Origin: Thermoplasmata archaeon
GTDB lineage: Archaea; Thermoplasmatota; Thermoplasmata; UBA184
Assembly: GCA_021827545.1 (NCBI GenBank)
Contig: JAKAVH010000150.1
Coordinates: forward strand, 1 to 5,859
Direction of reading: 5' to 3'
Length of the DNA stretch: 5,859 bases
Position 1 is the stretch's first letter. Every line of letters starts with the position of its first letter. The notes beneath the pieces are model-generated. The model did not search any database. It was not told where the DNA came from and saw only the letters and a program-made list of their open reading frames with translations. The position numbers and the translations under genes were made by a program. This document shows, piece by piece, positions 1 to 4,879 of the stretch.

Positions 1-269
1 CGATCGACGACAAGGCCCTCAACGGGGTCCTGACCGCGGCCGGGGTCGCCCCGGACACGGCCCGCGTGAAGGCGTTGCTCGCCTCGCTCGAAGGCGTTAA
101 CCTCGCCGAGGTCCTGGCGAAGGCCGCGACGATCGCCGCGCCCGCGCCGGCCGCCGCGCCGGCCGAGAAGAAGGAAGGCAAGGGCGAGAAGAAGGAAGAG
201 GAGAAGAAGGAAGAGAAGGGCGTCTCCGAAGAGGAAGCCGCCGAAGGTCTCTCCGCCCTCTTCGGGTAG
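1..269 (+). CDS. rpl12: Archaeal ribosomal stalk protein P1/L12, 3' part (5' end outside the window)
   Basis: Reading from base 3, 88 codons are visible before the TAG at 267-269. The protein forms the flexible lateral stalk of the large ribosomal subunit, bound as dimers to P0/L10, and recruits translational GTPases. The order is typical of the family: the end of the helical dimerisation domain (segments [20 protein letters not shown] and LAEVLAKAA), an Ala/Pro hinge, a Lys/Glu-rich stretch, and the C-terminal GLSALFG that matches the conserved GLGALFG factor-binding tail. Family members are about 100-110 residues, so roughly 15-20 N-terminal residues lie upstream of the window. The in-frame GTG at 66 is an internal valine, because the homologous sequence continues upstream of it. 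The charged tail has an inserted GVS before its last Glu block. Its purine-rich DNA contrasts with the surrounding GC-rich sequence, but this reflects the Lys/Glu codons. Upstream neighbours, often rplP0 and rpl1 in archaea, cannot be seen. Confidence 0.93.
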   Translation, partial: IDDKALNGVLTAAGVAPDTARVKALLASLEGVNLAEVLAKAATIAAPAPAAAPAEKKEGKGEKKEEEKKEEKGVSEEEAAEGLSALFG

Positions 270-282
270 CGAGCGTCTCCGG

Positions 283-320
283 GCGGAGCCGTCGGCCGCG
301 CTGGGCGGCTCCGCATCCCC
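283..320 (+). terminator. Possible terminator hairpin after rpl12
   Basis: A perfect 9-bp inverted repeat, GCGGAGCCG (283-291) with CGGCTCCGC (306-314) around a 14-base loop, starts 14 bases after the rpl12 stop and is followed by the pyrimidine run ATCCCCCTCT. Its position fits a transcript end or 3' stabiliser. Archaeal termination usually depends on U-rich tracts, and this run is mostly C, so the call is tentative. Confidence 0.35.
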
Positions 321-424
321 CTCTAGGTCCGCCGACCGGTTCGGACCCATCGGCCCTCGGTCGCAAGGCCCGGGGGTAAGGAGTTCTCGTACGGGGCCCG
401 GTGGGGTTTGCGCGACGGCGCGAC

Positions 425-440
425 CGGATCGATCGATCCG
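425..440. repeat. Perfect 16-bp palindrome upstream of purF
   Basis: CGGATCGATCGATCCG reads identically on both strands. It lies 157 bases before the purF start, outside any recognised gene, and embeds overlapping GATC/CGATCG units. It could be an operator for a dimeric regulator, a methylation-site cluster, or chance in a GC-rich region rich in CGATCG words (others lie elsewhere in the window). No second copy near the predicted promoter was seen. Confidence 0.4.
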
Positions 441-537
441 CGCTCCGGTGGGGCAGCGTCGGCCCCCGTTGGGGTATCGAGCTGCGGTTGCCTCGCCGCC
501 CCCAGATGGCGCTCGCGCACGTTCGCCTCCCCGCACC

Positions 538-547
538 CCTTAAGACC
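538..547 (+). promoter_or_regulatory. Candidate TATA box (box A) for the purF-nop5-flpA cluster
   Basis: CCTTAAGACC is the clearest AT-containing patch in the rpl12-purF gap. If it acts as box A, transcription would start about 25 bases downstream near 566-570, giving a leader of about 30 bases before the ATG at 598. The leader contains purine-rich GGAG (571-574) and GGGAG (578-582), but both are further from the ATG than an ideal ribosome binding site. The match to the archaeal consensus is weak. Confidence 0.3.
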
Positions 548-597
548 CGAAGCCGGGTGGCTCACTTGGGGGAGCGCGGGAGCCCTCCCTCGAGCCG

Positions 598-2004
598 ATG
601 GCGGTCCGAGAGTTCTGCGGCGTGGTGGGGGTCTCGCTTCAGGGGAAAGGCGCCGCCCCGTCCCTCTTCCGCGGTCTCCGGGCCCTTCAGCACCGCGGCC
701 AGGAGTCCGCGGGCATCGCGACGACGAGCCACGGGACGCTCTACCACCGCAAGGGGATGGGGCTCGTCCACGAGATCTTCACCCAGGAACTTCTCGACTC
801 CCTGCGCGGGTCCGTCGGGATCGGCCATGTCCGCTACTCGACGACCGGGACGAGCGACCTCGAGAACGCCCAGCCGATCGTCGTAAAGATGCACGACGAG
901 GACGCCGCGATCGCGCACAACGGCGACATCGTGAACTTCGGCCGCATCCGCCGGCGCCTCGAGGCGCAGGGGATCGACCTCCTCGGCAACGCCGACACCG
1001 AGACGATGGCGCAGACGATCGCGGTCGAGTATGGGCGCACCCGCGACCTCGACGCGGCGATCCGCCGGGCGTGCACCGAGATCGTCGGGGGCTACGCGGT
1101 CGTCCTCCTGGTCGGCAACCGGGTCTTCGCGTTCCGCGACCCGCTCGGGATCCGGCCGCTCGTCGTCGGCACGTTGGATGGGGGGGTCGCGGTCGCGAGC
1201 GAATCGGTCGCGATCGAGCTGATGGGCGGCAAGGCTCTGCGGGACGTCGCGCCGGGCGAGGTCCTCGTTCTCGAGAAGGGCCAGATCGTCCGGACGTCCC
1301 GGATCCCGAACTCGGGGGACCGCGCCCATTGCATGTTCGAATGGGTCTACTTCTCTCGGCCCGACTCGATCGTCGAGACGCAACCGGTCTACGACGTCCG
1401 CCACCGGATCGGCATGCGGCTCGCGCGAGAGGCCCCGGTCGAAGCCGACCTCGTGGTGCCGGTGCCGGATTCGGCGCGGCCGCAGGCGCTCGGATTCTCG
1501 GAGGTCCTGGGGATCCCCTACGCCGAAGCGCTGATCAAGAACCGCTTCGTCGAACGGACGTTCATCCTCCCGGACCAGAAACGCCGGGAGCTCGAGGTCC
1601 GGGTGAAGCTCCATCCCGTGCCGGGGCTCCTGAAGGGCCGGCGCGTGGTCCTCCTCGACGATTCGATCGTGCGAGGAACCACCTTGCGGGAGATCGTCCA
1701 GATGGTCCGCATCGCGGGAGCGACGCGGGTCGACGTGCGGATCGGCTGCCCGCCGATCCGGGCCCCCTGCTACTTCGGCATCGACATGAAGGAACGCAAG
1801 GAGCTCGTGGCCCACAACCGGACGGAGGAGGAGATCGCGTCGATCGTGGGGGCCGACAGCGTCCACTACCTGTCGATCCCGGGGCTCGTCGAGTCGATCG
1901 GACTCCGCGCGGAGGAGCTCTGCCTCGGGTGTCTCACGGGCAAGTACCCCGTCGAGGTCCCCGAGGAGCGACACCGCTTCCAGAAGTCCCTCGCGGAGTT
2001 CTAG
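598..2004 (+). CDS. purF: Amidophosphoribosyltransferase (glutamine PRPP amidotransferase)
   Basis: PurF makes 5-phosphoribosylamine from PRPP and glutamine, the first committed step of cytosolic purine synthesis. The 468-residue protein matches the family length. The N-terminal Ntn-type glutaminase domain (about residues 7-230) has the nucleophile Cys7 in REFCGVVGV, Arg79 in RYSTTG, Asn108-Gly109 in HNGD and Asp133 in GNADTE. The first six residues resemble a short propeptide, removed in the family to free the catalytic cysteine. The C-terminal phosphoribosyltransferase domain carries the PRPP loop DDSIVRGTT at 354-362. Cys245 (CMFEWVYF), Cys391 (CYFGID) and the pair Cys442/Cys445 (CLGC) correspond to the four 4Fe-4S ligands of the Bacillus-type enzyme, so an oxygen-sensitive cluster is likely. 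ATG 598 is the natural start, since conserved sequence begins six codons later. The gene ends 3 bases before nop5, in the same reading frame, which suggests cotranscription with nop5 and flpA. Confidence 0.97.
   Translation: MAVREFCGVVGVSLQGKGAAPSLFRGLRALQHRGQESAGIATTSHGTLYHRKGMGLVHEIFTQELLDSLRGSVGIGHVRYSTTGTSDLENAQPIVVKMHDEDAAIAHNGDIVNFGRIRRRLEAQGIDLLGNADTETMAQTIAVEYGRTRDLDAAIRRACTEIVGGYAVVLLVGNRVFAFRDPLGIRPLVVGTLDGGVAVASESVAIELMGGKALRDVAPGEVLVLEKGQIVRTSRIPNSGDRAHCMFEWVYFSRPDSIVETQPVYDVRHRIGMRLAREAPVEADLVVPVPDSARPQALGFSEVLGIPYAEALIKNRFVERTFILPDQKRRELEVRVKLHPVPGLLKGRRVVLLDDSIVRGTTLREIVQMVRIAGATRVDVRIGCPPIRAPCYFGIDMKERKELVAHNRTEEEIASIVGADSVHYLSIPGLVESIGLRAEELCLGCLTGKYPVEVPEERHRFQKSLAEF
1995..1998 (+). 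promoter_or_regulatory. Ribosome binding site deciding the TTG start of nop5
   Basis: GGAG sits inside the last codons of purF, 9 bases before TTG 2008. The nop5 frame has a stop (the purF TAG at 2002-2004) just upstream and no ATG or GTG among its first codons, so this site and TTG 2008 are the best supported start. Confidence 0.55.
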
Positions 2005-2007
2005 GGC

Positions 2008-2928
2008 TTGGCGGCCGCGGTCGTCGTCGGGCGCGGGCCAGCTCTGTACCTCGAGAGGGCCGCCACCCCGGGCGCGGGGGGCGCGTCGGTCGACCCGGAC
2101 CCCGAGCGAGCCGCGCGACGGGCGGCCGACCCTCGGCCCGAGGACGTCCCGGCGGGGCTCGTGCGGGCGGTCGAATCCCTCCCCCCCGACGTCCGGCTCC
2201 TCGCCGAGGACCCGGCGTGGGGCGCGGCCATCGCGTCGCGCACCGGGCGCTCGGTGGGCGCGCCGTCCGTCTTCGAGCTCCGCCGGGCCCGCGCCTCCGC
2301 GCCGTACGCCGAGCCCACGGCGGAGAGAGCGTTCCTGCGGGCGCTCGCCCGGTTGCGCCTCGAGCGAGCGCTCCGGGACCCGGGAGAGGTCCTGACGACC
2401 CTCGCGCGCGAGGAGGAGCGAGTCGCGCGGGCCCTCGGCCGCGAGGAACGGGCGAGCGAGTCGCTCCTCGTCGTCGCCGGGTCCGCGCTCGCGGACCTCG
2501 AGGGGACGTGGTCGGTCGCCCGCCGTGGCCTCCTCGCGCACCGTGCCCACCTGCTCGAACTCATCGAGCGCGAGGCCCGCGCGCTCGTGCCGAACGTCTC
2601 GGCGCTCGTGGGCCCGCGCGTCGCGGCCCGCCTGGTCGCGGCCGCCGGGGGGGCCGAAGCGCTCGGACGGATGCGGGCCTCCCGGATCCAGCTCCTCGGC
2701 TCTCGGCGACGGCCGTCCGCCGAACGCGGACCCCGCTACGGCGTCCTCTATCTCGCCGAGCGGATGGCCGACGTGCCCCTCGGCCGGCGCGGCGCGTACG
2801 CGCGGAGCCTGGCCGCGCTCACCGCGATCGCCGCGCGCGCGGACGCGACGACCCACCACGACCTTACGTCGCGTTTGGTCCCCCGACGCGACCGCCGGGT
2901 CTCGGAGCTCGTGCGGAGGCGCCGATGA
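2008..2928 (+). CDS. nop5: Nop5/Nop56-family box C/D RNP scaffold protein, divergent
   Basis: Archaeal Nop5 bridges L7Ae-bound C/D guide RNA to fibrillarin and dimerises through a coiled coil, assembling the 2'-O-methylation complex. The 306-residue product has a short, weakly conserved N-terminal region (about 1-100), a charged helical segment (about 104-195) that fits the coiled-coil region, and a C-terminal Nop domain (196 to about 290). The Nop domain shows NVSALVGP (196-203), GGAEALGRM then ASRIQLLG (214-231), PRYGVLYL (242-249) and LAALTAIAARAD, followed by an Arg-rich tail. It is shorter than the roughly 380-420 residues of many archaeal homologues and closer to compact haloarchaeal forms. 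The conserved GAEKALFR-type stretch after QLLG is replaced by SRRRP and shortened, and the usual ANK before AIAAR is altered. Start TTG 2008 has a GGAG 9 bases upstream. Its stop overlaps the flpA ATG (ATGA), and the fibrillarin neighbour strongly supports the call. Confidence 0.86.
   Translation: MAAAVVVGRGPALYLERAATPGAGGASVDPDPERAARRAADPRPEDVPAGLVRAVESLPPDVRLLAEDPAWGAAIASRTGRSVGAPSVFELRRARASAPYAEPTAERAFLRALARLRLERALRDPGEVLTTLAREEERVARALGREERASESLLVVAGSALADLEGTWSVARRGLLAHRAHLLELIEREARALVPNVSALVGPRVAARLVAAAGGAEALGRMRASRIQLLGSRRRPSAERGPRYGVLYLAERMADVPLGRRGAYARSLAALTAIAARADATTHHDLTSRLVPRRDRRVSELVRRRR
2915..2919 (+). promoter_or_regulatory. Shine-Dalgarno site for flpA inside nop5
   Basis: GGAGG lies 5 bases before ATG 2925. 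The flpA reading frame stays open far upstream because of the base composition, so this site is what fixes the start at 2925 rather than an earlier codon or the ATG at 2943. Confidence 0.7.
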
Positions 2929-3695
2929 GGACCGGCCGCCGGATGCGGCCGAACCCGTCGAGCCCGCGGCTCGTGCGGTCGCGCTCGGGCGAGCGCTCCG
3001 AGCTCTGGACCGAGACGGTCGGCGCGCCGCCTCCCGTCTACGGGGAGCGGTGGACCGAGGCCGAGGGGCGGACGTACCGGCTCTTCGAGCCGGGACGGTC
3101 GAAGTTGAGCGCGGCGGTGCACCACGACTGGTCCGGTCCCCTCCCCGCGCCGGGCGAGCGATGGCTCTACCTCGGCGCGGCGAGCGGGACCACCGCCTCG
3201 CACGTGGCCGACCTGGTCGGGCCGGCGGGCCGGATCTACGCGCTCGAACGCAGCCCTCGGCCGTTCGCCCGCCTGCTGGCGCTCTCGGAGCGCTGGCCGA
3301 ACCTTTTGCCGCTCCTGGCCGACGCTCGCGAAGTGCGGTCGTACGCGGGGCTCGTCCCTCCGGTGGACGGGATCTACGCCGATGTGGCGCAGCCGGACCA
3401 GCTCGAGATCGTCCGGGCGAGCGCGGAGCTTTATCTCCGGGGTCCGGGCGCGCAGGTCCTCGTCGCCCTCAAGACCGCGAGCATGGGCCGGGAACGGCCC
3501 CCTGCGGAGCACCTCGCTCGGAGCGAAACGGCCTTCGAGCCGTTCTTCGACCTCGCGCCGTCGGTGAAGCTCGACCCGTTCCATCGGGCGCACTACCTCC
3601 TCGGGGGACGGGCCGAGCCCGCCCTGTTCGACGGACGCGGACCGCCGGACGTCACGCCGCGGCCCGCGCGGCCCCGCGGGCGATCACGACGGTGA
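2925..3695 (+). CDS. flpA: Fibrillarin-like rRNA/tRNA 2'-O-methyltransferase
   Basis: This is the SAM-dependent catalytic subunit of the archaeal box C/D RNP, methylating ribose 2'-OH at sites chosen by guide RNAs. The 256-residue protein has a short fibrillarin N-terminal region (LWTETVGAPPPVYGERW, then YRLFEPGRSKL), the SAM-binding motif YLGAASGTTASHVAD (82-96), acidic Glu108 after strand two, LADAR (131-135), YADVAQPDQ (151-159) and VALKTAS (180-186). The likely catalytic tetrad is Lys60, Asp153, Lys183 and His223, all present. The usual KASSID-like segment reads KTASMG. An N-terminal extension of about 20 residues rich in Arg/Ser and a basic tail (RPRGRSRR) make it longer than the compact archaeal forms of about 230 residues. 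It follows nop5 with an ATGA overlap, and its last 44 bases overlap the convergent GTPase gene, so the tail sequence is constrained by both genes. Confidence 0.95.
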   Translation: MRTGRRMRPNPSSPRLVRSRSGERSELWTETVGAPPPVYGERWTEAEGRTYRLFEPGRSKLSAAVHHDWSGPLPAPGERWLYLGAASGTTASHVADLVGPAGRIYALERSPRPFARLLALSERWPNLLPLLADAREVRSYAGLVPPVDGIYADVAQPDQLEIVRASAELYLRGPGAQVLVALKTASMGRERPPAEHLARSETAFEPFFDLAPSVKLDPFHRAHYLLGGRAEPALFDGRGPPDVTPRPARPRGRSRR

Positions 3696-4773
3696 CGACG
3701 TCGCCATCGGCGAGGACGTGGTCGCGTCCCACGGTCTGGCCCGGGAAGCGGGCGCTCTTGCCCCAGACCTGGGCCGCCCGAAACGATCGGTCGAGGTCGC
3801 TCGGCAGACGTCGGAGGAGCGACTCCACGGTATCGCCGTACCGGAGGATCACGGGCTCCTCCATGTCCGCGGGACGGCCGGGGGGCTTGAGGAAGACCCG
3901 GACGAACCGCAGCGCCGCGCCGATCCGATCGACCAGTACCTCGAGGCCCGTCTTGTGGCGCGCCGAGACGAAGACCGGCTGCGCCGGCTTCAGCTGCGCG
4001 ATGAGCTTGGCTCGCTCGGTGGGCGTGAGCAGTTCGGCCTTGTTGACGGCGAGGAGCGCCGGCAGATAGACACGATTGCCCGCCAGCGCGTCGATCAGTT
4101 GGTCGACCGTCGCGTCCTCCCGGAGCACGATCGACCCGTTGTGGAACCCGAACTCGCGCGCGATCTGCGCCGCCACCCCGCCCGCGAGGTGCGTCAGCCG
4201 GACGGTGCTCGAGACCGTGAGCCCACCGCGGTCGCTCCGCTGGAGGACGATACGGGGGGGGCGCTGGTTGATCCGGACCCCGGCGCCCTCGAGCTCGTTC
4301 TCGAGCGCCCGCTGGTTGGGGTGCTCGGGGTCGATCAGGAAGAGGACGAGATCGACCGACCGGACGACGGAGAGCACCTCGCGGCCCCGCCCCCGGCCCC
4401 TCGAGGCCCCGGGAACGAGCCCGGGCATGTCGAGGATCTGGATCGACGCGCCGCCCCAGCGCATCATGCCCGGGATGATCGAGACGGTCGTGAAGTCGTA
4501 GGCCCCGGTCTCGCTGTCGGCGGCGGTCAGGCGGTTGAGGAGGGTCGACTTCCCGACCGAGGGGTAGCCCACGAGGCCGACGGTCGCGTGACCGCTCTTG
4601 CGGACCCCGTAGCCGACCCCGCCCCCCCGGCTCTTCGCCCGGGCCTCGCGTTCGAGGCGGAGGACCGCGAGCTTGGCCTTCAGCCGACCGATGTGCAGCT
4701 GGGTCGCCTTGTTGTAGGAGGTGTTGCGAATCTCCTCCTCGACCGCCACGATCTGTTCTTCGAGCGACGACAT
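3652..4773 (-). CDS. drg: DRG-family (Obg-related) GTPase with TGS domain
   Basis: DRG proteins are ribosome-associated translational GTPases conserved in archaea and eukaryotes. The 373 residues match the family length. The order is: a charged N-terminal helical region with NTSYNKATQLHIGRLKAKLA (1-48); the G domain with G1 GYPSVGKST (69-77), G2 DFTT (93-96), G3 DMPGL (115-119), the DRG signature RGRGRGREVLSVVRSVD, G4 NKAE (244-247) and G5 SAR (270-272); a DRG-specific insert around 165-240; and a C-terminal TGS domain (about 289-366) with PVILRYGDTVE and AAQVWGKSARFPGQTVG. The G4 motif has Glu where NKxD normally has the guanine-contacting Asp. The start at 4773 gives a full family-type N terminus (MSSLEEQI). 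There is no Shine-Dalgarno just upstream, so a leaderless or short-leader mRNA is plausible. The gene converges on flpA with a 44-bp overlap and diverges from the terminal ATPase. Confidence 0.95.
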   Translation of the reverse strand: MSSLEEQIVAVEEEIRNTSYNKATQLHIGRLKAKLAVLRLEREARAKSRGGGVGYGVRKSGHATVGLVGYPSVGKSTLLNRLTAADSETGAYDFTTVSIIPGMMRWGGASIQILDMPGLVPGASRGRGRGREVLSVVRSVDLVLFLIDPEHPNQRALENELEGAGVRINQRPPRIVLQRSDRGGLTVSSTVRLTHLAGGVAAQIAREFGFHNGSIVLREDATVDQLIDALAGNRVYLPALLAVNKAELLTPTERAKLIAQLKPAQPVFVSARHKTGLEVLVDRIGAALRFVRVFLKPPGRPADMEEPVILRYGDTVESLLRRLPSDLDRSFRAAQVWGKSARFPGQTVGRDHVLADGDVVTVVIARGAARAAA

Positions 4774-4879
4774 CGGAGAGGACCGGCCGGAGGTCCCGGG
4801 GCGTGTCGATTACTTGAGCGTGACGCGAGACCACGTTTCACCGCCCACGGGGCGCGAGAGGCTCCTAAGTTCCGCCTCG
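4774..4879. promoter_or_regulatory. Divergent promoter region between drg and the ATPase gene
   Basis: This short gap must serve genes leaving in both directions. AT-rich patches stand out in it. TCGATTACTTGAG (4806-4818) reads as CAAGTAATC on the minus strand, about 39 bases before the drg ATG, which suits a TATA box with a leader of roughly a dozen bases. CTCCTAAGTTCC (4862-4873) is a plus-strand candidate whose expected start, about 25 bases on, falls near GTG 4892. Both matches are weak, and no operator-like palindrome was seen. Confidence 0.35.

Larger units (their letters stand above)
270..597 (+). other. Intergenic region between rpl12 and purF, no gene seen
   Basis: No frame in this 328-base stretch gives a recognisable protein, and I found no tRNA cloverleaf or T-arm signature, no C/D-box motif pair and no known ncRNA core motif. 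It holds the hairpin at 283-314, a smaller inverted repeat (GGTCCG at 326-331 with CGGACC at 342-347), a 16-bp palindrome at 425-440 and an AT-rich patch near 540-545. It is long for a gap between core genes in a compact archaeal genome and probably carries the purF promoter and any control elements. An unannotated small RNA cannot be excluded by eye. Confidence 0.5.

Noticed and set aside
165..232. Purine-rich GAAG-type tandem pattern in rpl12
   Set aside because: It encodes the normal Lys/Glu-rich stalk-protein tail; the repetition follows from the amino-acid composition and is not a separate DNA repeat.
326..347. GGTCCG/CGGACC hairpin with GGTTCGGACCC resembling a tRNA T-arm
   Set aside because: The 6-bp inverted repeat is real, but no acceptor, D or anticodon arm could be fitted around it, so it is not called as a tRNA.
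562..2859. 765-codon open frame on the minus strand opposite purF and nop5
   Set aside because: It is antisense to two clearly recognised proteins, its translation is Arg/Asp/Pro-rich with no family motif, and long antisense frames are expected at this G+C content.
408..2924. Plus-strand open frame running continuously into flpA, suggesting a giant fusion protein
   Set aside because: The part before 2925 is out-of-frame purF and nop5 sequence with low-complexity Arg/Pro/Gly translation. The GGAGG before ATG 2925 and the fibrillarin homology fix the true start.
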